A stretch of 64,000 nucleotides of DNA from Dirofilaria immitis (Eukaryota; Nematoda; Chromadorea; Rhabditida; Onchocercidae). The DNA is taken from NCBI GenBank assembly GCA_024305405.1, contig JAKNDB010000098.1, forward strand, positions 2,073,501 through 2,137,500. The letters are read 5' to 3'. Made by a program: the position numbers and the translations under genes. Position 1 is the stretch's first letter. Every line of letters begins with the position of its first letter. This document shows positions 24,115-37,028 of this stretch, in pieces. The notes below the pieces were generated by a model that was not told where the DNA came from, searched no databases, and saw nothing but the letters and a program-made list of their open reading frames with translations.

Positions 24115-25300
24115 AAATCTTTATGTATAGTTCCGTTATTCTATCCGCATCGTAATTTATGGAATAAAATTTAAGAAAAAATATTAATCGACTGAAAAGT
24201 TATAGTATTTTTAGTAACATAAAAATCAAATTATGATCGAACGATTAGAAAATAAAGTTCCGTTGAATTATTATGGATTATTATAATATTGTTGGAATGT
24301 ACGGAAAAGTTTTAATATTTAAAATGAAGTCAGTGGAGTGAATTTCCACCCACCGATTTAATCAGTTAAAGCGTTTAGCGCTAGTTAATAGTTCATTTGT
24401 TCAAATTTCAGAAAAATTGATATTTTGATATGGTTTAACTTTTATCAGCCAATACTTTTATCATCGCTTTCAACGAAAGCCAAAGGAGAAGTCGTAACAC
24501 TTAATGCATTAAAAGGTCTGAGTAATAAACAATACTCTAGAAATCATTTTCTTCATTCAAATTTTCTCAATCAACTTTATAGATTGTAATATGAAAACAA
24601 TTCACATGCAGTAAGTCTATATAAAATTTTCAACTTGATAAAGTTAAAAAATTTTCCAATCAGCAATAATTTATTTGGAATAGATCAGCTATGTAAACTT
24701 TCAATTCAAAAAAGAAACAAAGTAATATTTTGATACAATTCCATGAAGAAAAATAAAGCTAAAGCAATCAAAAGTCTATTGTTTCATATTCTCTCGAAAA
24801 CAAGAAAAAAATGCACCTGTTTAATTGTACACTCAAATTATCGTATATAAACGAATCACATGAAGATAGAATTATCTTCAATTTCGTCATTTTCATCTAT
24901 ATCTTAACTTCATCATTTTCATTTACCTTCACAGGCAAAATCAGTTAATCCAACTTAATAGGCAAAAAGTTCTAAATTGTTTCTTTTTCTAGGATAAAGC
25001 TTTCTATTAAAATAATCGTAATATTGTCAAGTATTTTATGTTGTGTGTACATGCTAGCTGAACTACTATTCTAAATTAATTTACGTGTTCGTCGTTTCTC
25101 AATAAATAAGAGATGAATAAAGGAATAAGGAAATGATAAAAAGAAGAATAAAATAAATAATTCATTCAAACTTTTTGTTATCTTTGTGTAAAGGATTGAT
25201 TGATATGTTATTAAATTATTAATTCTGCTTAAGAATCAACGATTCGTTATGAAATCACTTCATATTTGTGAATTTAATGCATATTCGATTTTTTTAGAAA
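24115..25300. other. Spacer upstream of the ALT gene
   Basis: I see no gene. A short local repeat (TTCATTTTCAT words near 24890-24925) is the only structure noted. Regulatory elements of the ALT gene would lie here, but I cannot identify any. Confidence 0.45.
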
Positions 25301-25306
25301 GAAAAA

Positions 25307-26397
25307 ATGAACAAACTTTTCATAGTTCTTGGCTTAGCGCTTCTTTTGTTGCATTACCTTCCGCATCAGAATCACAAGAAGAGGTAACTTTCTTCTGTTT
25401 ATGTTCTCAGTTTATCAATTATTCAGACTTTTAAAATCGAAAATTGTTTAAACCATATCAAATTGAAAATGATGAACATGAAACAGTGACCAAGTAGAGG
25501 AAGATAAGGAATATAAGTTGAGGAGAAAAATATGATGGTGAAGTGTACCACTTCTTGTATTGCAGAAAACGATCATACTTAAGCCATTTTTTTGATCAAA
25601 ATTTTCATTTAATACGACATAAAAATATCATTATGATTTCAGACTGTATCTTTTGAAGAAAGCGACGAAGATTATAAAGACGATAGTGAAGATCAAACAA
25701 AAGAAGAGGAACATTCAAAAGAGGAAGATCATTCAGAAGAACACGACGATCATTCAGCTGAAGACGATAAATTTGTAACTAAAGGAAAATTTGTTGAAAG
25801 TGACGGCAAGTAAGTCATTTCGATCTTTCATTATTTAAACTTCTAAAATATAAAAACTTCAACTCATACCCAAAGTAATCTTATGTTATCATCAAAGTTC
25901 TTCATGATTATTCCCGTCTAATAGCGTTGTTTTACTACATGAATACAATTTCGCTATAATATTTTTCATATTTTCTTGAAAACTTTTGACTTTTTCCCAT
26001 TTAAAGAATGTGATTCAGATAAGCAAATTTTCCAATAGATTCTAAATAATAGAAATTTCATGTTGCAGGATGAAGCATTGCAAAACCCATGAAGCTTGCT
26101 ATGATCAACGTGAACCACAATCGTGGTGCATATTAAAACCGCATCAGTCATGGACGTAAGCACTTTATGATTATTTTAGCAAAAAAAAAAAGTGGGTGTA
26201 GATAAGAATTTTCGATCCGATAAATCAGAATTTTCGAAATTTTCTTTCCTAACCGAATTGAGAACTTTTTGTTTTAGACAAAGAGGTTGTTTCTGCGAAT
26301 CAAAAAACATGCATGCGTTATCGAACGAAAAAGTGGCGACAAATTGGAATATTCGTATTGCTCACCCCGAAAAAACTGGCAGTGTTCATACGATTAA
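25307..26397 (+). CDS. alt: ALT (abundant larval transcript) family secreted protein
   Basis: Four exons: 25307-25383, 25643-25809, 26069-26155 and 26278-26397, all with good splice sites. Exon 1 encodes a signal peptide starting MNKLFIVLGLALL, exon 2 an acidic Asp/Glu/Ser-rich linker ending FVTKGKFVESDG. Exons 3-4 carry the cysteine-rich core with HEACYDQREPQSWC, GCFC and, in the shifted frame, CVIERK and EYSYC. This order is that of filarial ALT proteins, about 120-130 residues, secreted by infective larvae and studied as vaccine and immune-modulator antigens. As written the frame breaks twice by one base: near the T-run 25344-25347, and at the A-run 26303-26308, after which the conserved tail with its last three cysteines continues one frame over to TAA at 26395. 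Both sites look like under-called homopolymers. A pseudogene is the alternative. ALT genes occur in small families. Confidence 0.85.
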
Positions 26398-26419
26398 TAA
26401 CTTATAATTATCTATTCCT

Positions 26420-29200
26420 TCGTAATTTCTTCTTATTTAGCTCCTTTTAATAACCAACATTTTACAATGTTTGTTATGTATTCTGATTTTTCTTAAATAC
26501 AATCTATTGCAATCTCACATAATATGTAAGAACATAAAATAGCAGCAATGGTCATAATTCCAAAAAAAAAAAATAAGCTATAATTAACTTTCTGACTAGT
26601 AAATATCTGGTAATAATGCTAAAGAAAGGTAAAATTTTTTTGTGAAGCTTTGAAGAAGCTTACAGAATATTTATTCAGTTTCTTCAAATAAGTATGGAAT
26701 GATTAGCTCATTACAAAGTGAAAATCGATCAACAAATAGTAAGTATATTTTTCTATTTCGAAAAGTTTAAGATACTGCAAAAATGATATGGTAGCAAAAA
26801 CTGATTGATTTCTGATATGCAAATGTTTCCATCTTATTTGTTATATAAGGATCATCTTCCGTTCAAGTTCTGCCAAAGTCCATCATATGAATGCTGACGC
26901 TGTTTCAAAGATTCGTAAGAAAAAATCATTTTATAATTTGATATTTATTTCAAAGAATGGTAAAATTAAAATTTCCTTTAAAAATTTTCTAAAATTTGTG
27001 AAACGAATAATAATTGTTTTCCTTGCTGGCTGAAACTAATATGCGTTTTTCTTTCTTCAGAATTGAAATTTATTTTTGAAATTCAATAGTTGCTTTCTTC
27101 TCATCTTTCTAGAAAAGGCAAAATAAATATACTTGAAATATTTGCAAATTATTCGCAAAATTCTTTCGCAAAGATATAAAATATTCGCTAAAATATTCAA
27201 TTTAAAAATAAAATTTTAAATTATTAAATAATTATTTGAGAAAAAAAATGATAAAAATGGATGTAAATTATTTGTTGAAAGAGATGATTTTTTGCTTTAA
27301 AAAAGAAAAGAAAAATTTTAATTATCAGTTTTAATCGAATACAAATTGAAAATGAACAGAAAACCATTCCTACGCTCTTTTGAAAATTTGTATAAATTTA
27401 GTAACTTTCAATTGTATGAATTAGTATAAAATCTTTTTCTCAATTGTTTTATGCTTTATGAATTAAAGGGTGCTATAGAATAATTTTAATTTTTAAATCG
27501 CAGAGATGAAACTTATCGGATTTATTTGATCTGAAACGTTAAAATTTATCAGCAAAAAAAAAAAAAAACAAAGTTGTACAATAAATCATTGCTCAATCGA
27601 ATTTGATTTTCATCAAATATGCAAACTTATGCTCTATCATAAATATCAGATTCCAATAATTTTCATGCCTTTCTTACATTAATCTTTTTTAAATCCAAAA
27701 TCAATAATTTGAATAATTTTTTGAAAATATCAGAGAATAAAAAAATGATTGATTTGGCAAGCTATTTATAAGATTAAAAGGTATAGATGCATTTTTACAC
27801 ACAGTTTCCTGTCTTACTTACTTTATACAGGTACTTTATACAGGTAAATAATATATTAATGGTAAGTCATATATATTAGCAGCGCCAGAAAAACAAAATA
27901 CTTTTGTTCCTAAATTTGCTCTACCCTATGTATAGCATATCATTTTAAGAAGAAGAATGGTTTGATTTTCTTGCTTCTGTTTGTCATTGTTGGCTAATTT
28001 TTTTTTTTTTTTAAATTAATTTTCGACGATAGTCAATCTTTAACAATTTTAAAATTATTGTATGATCAAATTCTTTTTTTCTTTATTTATTAAAAAAATT
28101 GTAGTAAAAAATATTTTTAGATTAGAAATTAATTTTTGTAAGAGTTGCTTTTATTACGAAATGAATTAGAAATAGCAAACTTTTTGTTAGCTTATTTTAA
28201 ATTATTATCATTTGGTGTTTTTATCATTTTTACTTATATTTTTTGAAATATATGAAATTCAAGAATTTTGTCATTTTGAAAATCTTCGAATTATATCGAA
28301 AAAAGATGAAAATATTTGGATATAGCAAAGTGATATGATAAATGTATGAAGTCATATGATTATGCGAATTCGCTCTCACTATTAAATGTTTCAGTGTTTG
28401 ATGAAAATATCATATTAATTTACAGGAATAAAAATGTTGAGAAAATCCAAATCATACAATGACATTTATTCGGGTATTCTTTCAAATATTATTTATTATT
28501 TAAAAAAAAAGCATTGCAAATAAAAAATACGAAATGAATTTAATCGTACATCAATATTTAATAGTATTAAAATTCCATAATACAATTCATATTTATTTCC
28601 TTGTAAGATTATCCTCATTAAACAAACAAAGTTAAATATAAAAAGTTTAAAAAATATTTAAATATTTGATGAAGAAATAGTGATCATTGCTAAAGTAATA
28701 TTTTAGAAGAAAGACTTATGCAGCAAGTAAAACGAACATTAAATCGCAGTAAAAGTTGGTATGGTTCAGAGAAAAATCAATTTTTCCCATAATTGATACT
28801 GGTAAACATCTTAAACATTTTTTCATCTTACGTAATATTCTTTCGATTACATACGAATAATTTAATAATACGCATTACTTTTGAAAAACTTTTAAAAAGT
28901 TTAAAAGATTGATTAATCATTTGTTACATTGATATTTTTCTAAGCTATCCACTGGTTACTAACTTCGGAATTTCTTTGTCTAAAAATATAAGAATTTTCT
29001 AGAAGGGCTACAAAGTTTGAAATAAAGATTCACAACAATCTATAGTTTAAACGGTGGAAAAACAAATGAAGTAAATTATCCCGAACAAAAAAGTAGTTAA
29101 GATTAAACTTTAAAAACCATTACATCTGTCAACACCAGTTATATTTGAATTAGTAATGAGATGAAGGGAAGGAAATAAAATAGCGAAGATATTCATACTT
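26420..29200. other. Gene-free AT-rich spacer
   Basis: Long A and T runs and no open frame of interest on either strand. AATACA- and AATAAA-like words shortly after the ALT stop could serve for polyadenylation. Confidence 0.5.
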
Positions 29201-29218
29201 ATATCATTTTTGCTATGA

Positions 29219-32200
29219 ATGGATGATATCAGCCAATTTGTAGTAAAAGAAATGAAAATTGTTGAACAAGATGATGCAGTTGTAGGTAACATCACCAAGC
29301 CGACGATAGATGATAAAGTTATTCAGAAAGAATCTGTGGAAAATGCTGAACAAGAGATCATTTTGAGGGATGATGTTATAGATGATGTCAGCAAGATGTC
29401 AATGAAGGAAAGTTGTATTCAAAAAGAAAAATTACGGATAACTAATGTTCAGGAGGTAATTTCTTCAAATGGCTTCGGATCTTTTAACAAATAAAAATAT
29501 TGAATATCATTAAAGCTTTTTCAAATAATGCTTCTTGGCTACATGAGATCGCAGTAAATTTAGTTTTGAAGTTGAATTCTTGAAAAGATTTAAAAAAAAG
29601 AAATAAATGAATTCACTGTGAAAATAATGCATAGTCAATTTAATCATCTCATATCAAAATGATACATAATATTTTTCGGATTGAGTTCATGATTCTTAAC
29701 TTATTCGTATCTTCTAAATTTGCACTATTGATGTATTATAATCATTATTCCACTATTCCAATGATGATTGTAAAAGTTTCAAAAATGGTCTTAGAAGCTC
29801 GAAAAAAAAATGATTTTTTCTTTTGAATCTTTATGATTTTTTTTTCAAATTTATTTTTCCATTGAAATATTCTTTAAAATTTGGAAATGAAATTTTTAAT
29901 TAATTTTCTATTAACTTCGATTATCAACGAAGAATTTTGATGCGAAATTATTCATTGATTATTCACTGCATATTGTTGCAGTATGGAGGATGAAGCGTAG
30001 GTTAATCGATTTCAGTGCAGGAGGTCATTTTTGTATCGCACTGACCTTCTAGCTTTTCTTGACTTTTTCTGTCTGTGTTGCTCCATTTGTAACTTTCATT
30101 AATTTATTTCTGTTTTTCTTCTCTTTGTTTTATTTAATTAAACTACCAAAATGTATGTTTGTTTTTTTTCTTTTTTTTTTTTTAAGAAATTTATTTACTC
30201 AATGAATGAATGAGGGAGATATGTAGGAAATGTTGTGTGATGTAACATCAATTAAGTATTAAGATAGAAATCCTAAAGTGATGATAATTTCAGCAAACAA
30301 TCAAAGTGGTTATACTAGAAACCACACTAATCAGTGGTGAACTTCAAGTTCGAAATAAACCGAAACAAACTACAAAAAAAATTCGAAAAATGGATCTAGA
30401 AAGTGAAGCTGAAAGCACTAATGTTGAAAATGACTTCGTAGTTTTGAATCAGGATCAAGAAGATTGGAGCGATGAAGATACGGAAGAAAATAAAGAAATT
30501 GGTGAGACGACGGAAATAAGCTTAATTCCACAAGAATCGAAGGAAACAGAAGTGCAGATGGAATCGGAGATTCAGGAAGGAAATGAGCAGTCATTCATGG
30601 ATATGCAGGAATCTTTAGATAATGCGATTAAAATTACGAAAGAAATGAATAAACCAATAAGAATATCTAGCTCGAATGATAGTATTTTGGAAGTAATTAA
30701 TGCAATTACAGAAATAGTGGATTTTACATATAGGTAAGTTCCTTTCTAAATTTAAAATTGGTAAGGATCAAACGAAAAAAAAAAGATATTTCAAGCCATC
30801 AATTTTTCAAGTTTGAAATTTTTTTAAAGAAAATTTTAAATTTTATATGAAATATCCTTCCATGAAAACACGTACCAAACTTTTTTCTTATATTTATTTG
30901 AATTAATTTGCTCGTAGCATCGAAATATTATTTATACTTAAATACTATTACTAAATTACCCATATAATCTATCGCTGTTCAAAAATTTATTCCAAGATAT
31001 CATGAGATAGAGGTTTTATTTTCTCTAAATACTATTGTAGAATAATTTTTAGAAATTTATATTTTTAATTGTTTTTAGACAGCAACATGGAATCAGATTT
31101 GAAGATGTTACTGATATGAATAATTATATTCGTCAACAATTTGCGATCAATCATTACTTCAGGCTTGTGAATGCTTTTGATATTATATCGGATGATGATA
31201 ATATGATGGAAGCAGCGATAGCATTTGTGAAAGTAAACTTTTCTTTTCTTTTTTTTTTTTTTGTATTTTTTTGTAAATTTGAAATTATTATGTTTTTATT
31301 GAATAAATGTTTATTTATGAGAAATTAATATTTAATTTCTTCTTTCTAATTTTTCAATTGCGTAAATAATTTTGTTAAAATTTTGAAAATAACATCATTT
31401 TATTCTTTTCCATATATATATTATCATACAAAAATAAATATTTTTTCTTATAATTTTTTTTAATTTCTAAATTTTAAAGGTATTATATGAAAATATTGTT
31501 CGTACGGTTTTTTTGTACAGTCGTATGAATGGTTTTTTGCTACTTCGTTGCATAATTGATAATCCAACTTTTGATACGACAATATATAAGGTATATTTAT
31601 TATATTTATTACAATATTTCATTCATAATTTTCTTCTTCTTTTACCTATTTTTTAATTTCAGGTAGATGATATTATACGTGAATTGAAATTTCTAAAATC
31701 AGTTTGTAATGATGCAGAAATGTGTTTATGCTTAAAAAAACAAGAATATCGAAAAGAATTTATCTCATGTATTTTTCTTTTTGAAATTGTTGAATTCATC
31801 AAGAAAAATGAAATAGAAAATCTTATTGCGGTCAGTTATTGAATAATTTTTATTTGCACTATAAATTTGATAAGATAAATTTTTAAAATTTATGCTTCTA
31901 TTATTTGCTACAAATTGATAAGATAAATTTAATAAACTTAAACTACTTATTTACCATAAACTTATTTGCTCTACAAATTGATAAGATAAATTTTTAAAAT
32001 TTATGCTTCTTTTCATATTTCTAATCTGTCATGATAAAATATTTATGATAATGTTAGTGATAAATATTTTCATCTTTTTTTTTTTTTTCGATTAATTTTT
32101 TCACATATATTTTTTTTTTCCTAACTTATGCAATGATATTTTTATTATTTTTACGCTTATATTATTTTAGAGAGGAGTTGTTCAAACAATGGAATTACAT

Positions 32201-32613
32201 AATTTTTTCGTTCCAAATTTATTTCTGATCGCACGAAACGATGTTACAAAATTGTATCAAACGGTATGTTTGTCATATTATTGCTACGAAATATTAAATT
32301 GGCAAAGTGATTTAAGTTATTTCAGATTTAAATATTATAAAAATTAGTTTTCATATATAAAAATATATATTTATGGAAGGTAAAAAAAAAAAAAATTATT
32401 GGTTTATTTGCTTATGGCACTAATGTGGCAAAGTATCTACATAGGATGGGGAAGGAGATAATAAAACAGCAATATCATGATAGGGCGTTAGTAACAGGTA
32501 GATATTATAACTTCAACTATTTTCCATTTGTTTTAGGTGCTAATAATAAAAAGTATTTAGATAAAGATGTTATGATAGTGGAGCTTGCAGATTCTACAAA
32601 TAAAAAAGTTATG

Positions 32614-32647
<34 letters not shown>

Positions 32648-34129
32648 TGTATGTATGTATGTGTATGTATGTGTGTATGTGTGTGTGTGTATGTGTGTGT
32701 GTGTGTGTTTTTTTTTCTAAATTTCCTAATAGATATTTTAATTTGCTAAAAATTTTATAAATTTTTTCTTTACAGGATGCGGCAATTGTTGCACATTTCG
32801 ATTTACTAATCGATAATCGTTTTTTCGTATCGAATTTATATACAGCTAAACGGTAAGAATTTTTTTTTTTGTATTTATATATATATATATATAAATAAAT
32901 GTATGTATGTATATATGTAAAGAAGTACAAATAAAATTTCGTATAAAAGTTTAGCAAATTGGAATAGAATAAATTTGAAGAGATTTTGATTGTATCGTTT
33001 CAGAACAATGGAATCAAAATCATTGGTTGTAAAATATGTTAACATTCATTTTCAATTAGCCTTTCTTAAGGTAATCTTTTAAAATATCTTTTAAAAAAAA
33101 TTTAATTTAATGGCTAAATTTTACAGATTAAATTATTAATGCTTATTATGATTATAGCTACTCATGCGACATATTGCAACACTTAGTATAGGTGATCTCG
33201 ATAAGTTAACCGATTTGAAGCTATGTTTTGAAGAAAATCAAAGAGATGATTGCCGCTATAATGTGCTTCAAGTTCAAGAAGCGATTAGAAATGAATATGA
33301 TCTAGCTAAAGGTATTGATAAGGTAATATATCTGTTATAATTTTATTATTTCCAATTCTGGTAAATCAAAAGTTTACGATACCAAAATAATCCTAGATGA
33401 TTTATCTTCGAATTTCTTCGTTGAATTTCTTAAAGTTCTAAATAATTTTTTTCAACTTTTATGGCATCATTAAGTAGAGAGTGTAAGTTTTATTAATGAA
33501 TTTATATAGGACGATTATTTATATTTAATGCACTGCAATCATTCATATTTCTCAATCATATAAAATTAAAATTTTTGATAAATAAAAGTTTAATTAGTGA
33601 TTTTCAGCTTGCACGAAATCTTTGTTGTCATTTGATTTTTTATTGTGAGACTGATTGGTTTTGGAGCGAAATTATTAGACTACTAAATAAACATGTCAGC
33701 ATGTCATCTTTGATAGTAAAGGTAGAAATTATACCAAAATAAATATGTATCGATCATTTTAAGAGAATTAATGTATGATTATAAAAAACTAAGCCACATT
33801 TTCTAATATGTTTTATATTCCAAAATTATGGCAAATAATAAGTGCTAGGCATGAAATTGATAAACTTAAAAATTATCACTTTTTGATTGTGAAAAACTTA
33901 AACAATTAAAATGACTCTAATTTTTATTGAATCGAAATTGAATTCTTTCTACCGCTTTTTGTTTTTTTTTGTTTTGTTGGTATCAATTATTATTCCTAAA
34001 GAACTGGAATTTACTTCTTTAGGAATAATTTTTGATATGTTAAATTATTATTTTCAGGCTTTTCAATTACTTCCAACAGTAACGGAATACTTACAAGGAC
34101 GAAAGGAACCAAAAATAAAACTTCATTAA
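29219..34129 (+). CDS. Unrecognised 565-residue, probably helical protein
   Basis: Eleven exons join in phase without any correction: 29219-29455, 30294-30733, 31079-31232, 31480-31590, 31663-31830, 32171-32263, 32776-32852, 33004-33070, 33158-33322, 33608-33721 and 34058-34129. Residues 1 to about 190 are polar and acidic (many Glu, Asp, Lys, Ser; WSDEDTEENKE) and probably disordered. From about residue 220 the chain is rich in Leu, Ile and Phe in an alpha-helical pattern (RQQFAINHYFRLVNAFDI, NGFLLLRCIIDNPTF, LLMRHIATLSIGDLDKLTDL), like HEAT/ARM or tethering-factor proteins. I see no catalytic motif and cannot name the family. The exon at 31480 uses an AAG acceptor. The last exon ends KIKLH and TAA, but an upstream donor-like ACA|GTAACG (34079) leaves open a longer transcript into the next gene. 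Confidence 0.7.
32395..32610 (+). other. Bacterial-looking open segment inside an intron
   Basis: Between two exons that join in phase (ending 32263, starting 32776) lies an uninterrupted frame of about 70 codons reading LFAYGTNVAKYLHRMGKE, then RALVTGRYYNFNYFPF, then DKDVMIVELADSTNKK. It uses GTG, GGG, AAG and GAG codons more than the surrounding exons and looks like a compact globular protein, not intron sequence. It cannot be kept as an exon because it runs into a long GTAT microsatellite with no donor. I infer a fragment of a bacterial, possibly Wolbachia, gene, but I do not recognise the protein. Confidence 0.45.
32611..32708. repeat. (GTAT)n/(GT)n microsatellite
   Basis: An uninterrupted run of GTAT units passes into GT units and ends in a T-run. 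It lies in the intron between exons 6 and 7 of the 565-residue gene, directly after the bacterial-looking segment. Confidence 0.97.
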
Positions 34130-34609
34130 ATTTACTTTATTTTATAAAAGAATTTCTAATAGTGTCATCATATAAGGAATTTAAAAATCATCGATATGCT
34201 TATTTTATTAGCAGTAAGATTGCATTATATTTTTTTTTTTGACATTTTACAACAATTGATTTTAAAAAAAAAAAAGAAAAACAATGAGTAAAATTAATTA
34301 CTGCCAATTTATTAAGAATAAAATTAGCTTATGTTTATTTTTGAATTTGCGCATTCAAATATAAGCCAAGGTTATTTGAGATTTTGTTAAAAAAAAAAAT
34401 TATTATTTTTTCACTTCTAAAATCATAGATTGCTGGTGAAAAAATTGATATTTAATTTTGCAAATATTATCATCTTATATGCATATTTATTTATTAAATT
34501 ACTATTTTCATAAATTAATTAAATTACTATGCGGAAAATATTATCTTTAAGTTATCAATGCTTAAAAAATAAGCAAAACTGATGATTAATTTATTAATTA
34601 GGTGTTGTT

Positions 34610-36588
34610 ATGTTGATTTCATTAACACCTATCGTTGTATGTTTTATAGATCTTTGTGGTAGTATCTTGAATCCAACAACGATTATGAACAAGATATTAA
34701 TTCCGAATTTGATGAAACCAATGCATAAGGTTAGTTATAGAAATATCATATAAATCAAATGGAACAATTGACTTTTTTTTTTTTTTAATTTAGTTGATTT
34801 AAGATTTGTGTTGCTGCTACAATCGAAAAGCTTCTGGAATTTAAAGATGTCAACATAAATTGGTCATTTGATTACACTATTGATGATATAAATTATGACG
34901 ATGAAAATACGACAACCGAAACAGAGGAGAGTTCGTATTTATTTTTTTCTTTTTTTTTTTTTTTCGTTAAACTCATAATCGTTACAAAAAAAAAAAAAAA
35001 AAAGAAAATGCAAAATAAATCGTATAAAAATGAATTACAATATCGTATGTTTGAAATTTTCATTGCAGAAGTAGAAATGATACGTTTAATTGGAGCAATC
35101 TATTCACAGTATACTTTTCCAAATCGGCATACAATTCATGGTGCTCGTTATTTTTATATAGGTTTGTTTATTATGAAATTATATTTTTCATTTTATATTT
35201 AATTGATTTAAAGGTTTCTTTTTTTTTTTTTTTTTTTTTTGTAGACTCTATTCTTTCGATGTTAGAAAAACGTTCGACACATTCGGATGTATTTGAAAAT
35301 TCTTTCACGCCAAATGCTCTGAAATATTTGGATGAATTAATTGCTAAAAAGATTTCTCATGGCAAGCTGATTATTATTTATCGAAAATATTGCTTCGTAA
35401 ATTACTTGTTGCTCGTGAAGTTACCGTAAGTATTATTATTTTATAAAAAATTTACAACGGATTTTTGTAGGATTTTGAATTTTTTTTTTTGATGAATTAT
35501 TTAACTAATATTCTAAAATGGCTTGAACGAAGACTGATTATTTCATTTCGTATTTTTGATAATTAATATTTACGTATTATTTTTATGATTTCATCATTCT
35601 GGAATATATATATATATTTTTTGCAATATGTTTAAATAAAACTTATTATTAAAAATGGAAATTTAGGATGTTCTCGAATTCTAAATCGTTTATGGGATAT
35701 TTAAAAAAAAAAAAAAAAAAGAATTTTCTTTTGAAATGCTTATTTCAGGTACCAAAAAAACCAAGTAATGATGCAGATGAGTATGAACGTATTGAATGGC
35801 TTAATCAATTATTTCCTATAACTTATGCTGGTGTCCGATCAAAACCATTTTTTGCTTTAGCATTTCTAGTTAATGGTAATAATTTTAGGATATTTCGTTA
35901 TTAAAATAATATTTCCTGCATGTATGACATAGTTAGTAATTATTAAAATAAAATAATAGACATTACAAATATATTTTCAGATATTTTCAACAAAAAATAA
36001 CTAATATTTAAGCATTTTCAAATTTTCTATACTTTTTTTCCCTTACAGGTTTTCTTACCGATTCAGATTTAGAATGTACTTTTGTTTTACGTTTCAACGA
36101 TATTCCAGAATTTTCTTTCATTGAATTTTTGATTCTTTTCAAAATTTTGTTGCGTTCTAAAAAAGGAAACGACTTATAAGTTTATGTAAACGCACTCCTG
36201 GAAGATACGGTACTACAGGTATGTTTACCCAAATGTGATTTAACAATGTCAATTTTGATAATCGAAAAATAAAAAGTTTTCAAAAACATCATAAAATGTT
36301 AGAATTTAAACTGATAACAAAAAAAAATATTCCTTTACAGAAGATAAAAGTCTTCAAGAAATGGTCAAATGGTTATTTCATCTTATAAATCGCGTCTGCA
36401 CATCAAAACGAATAGATGATACAGCAATACTTCATGCAAAACATCGTATTTTACATTGGGCAGAAGCTTATGTTACAAATTCTGAAGTGCTTGGTACCGA
36501 TGATGCGAAGGCAATGTTACTTTTATCGAAATGGAGCGATGAACCTGGTCTGAAAGTTCGTCAAGTTTCATTTTTAACGACAAGTTGA
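34610..36588 (+). CDS. Unrecognised multi-exon protein, frame breaks in two exons
   Basis: Exons approximately 34610-34729, 34804-34930, 35069-35161, 35245-35425, 35749-35875, 36049-36218 and 36341-36588. Phases agree across most junctions (for example GAGGAG-A|AA-GTAGAA and TATATAG|AC-TCT). The predicted protein is about 350 residues, with segments LCGSILNPTTIMNKILIPNL, an acidic ENTTTETEE linker, VEMIRLIGAIYSQYTFPNR, EWLNQLFPITYAGVRSKPFF and HWAEAYVTNSEVLGTDDAKA. It is largely helical and I do not recognise it. Two exons need one extra base to stay open: near 35354-35358, giving WQADYYLSKILLRKLLVAREV downstream, and in the A-run 36159-36164, giving KRKRLISLCKRTPGRYGTT. The second exon has an AAG acceptor. 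The true start is uncertain: this could be the continuation of the upstream gene, which lies on the same strand 480 bp away. Confidence 0.6.
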
Positions 36589-37028
36589 AACTTATCAAAT
36601 AATATCGTGATTTTAGTGATATTTTAATCAGATTATATAATTCTTAAATTAACCATAATTTCAGTGATTATATCGTAATAATTAGTTTAGATCTTGCAAT
36701 GTTAAAAATCTCTTCAAAAAAATTTAATGAATTTTCTCTTTTAAAGTTCTTCCAGATGTATATTAATACGTAGAATACTTGAACTCGACGTAAGAAAAAA
36801 ATAAAAAATGACTTTCCTCATCAGTTTTCTTTTGTTCGAAATTATTTGTAAAATTTTATTTTTAAATTCGATCCGGAAATATGCTTAAAGCTTTTCCGAT
36901 ATAAATAGCCTTTACGGCTTTCAGAATATTTTACTTGTTACTGCGTTGAGCTACTTTTCAAGTCATATTGATCGTGTTAGATATTCAAATAATAAGGATA
37001 ATTTCCGGATGATGAATTAAATCGAGGA

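Noticed and set aside
32517..32957. Minus-strand 146-codon frame rich in Thr-His and Tyr-Ile
   Set aside because: Generated by the GTAT/GT microsatellite; not a gene.
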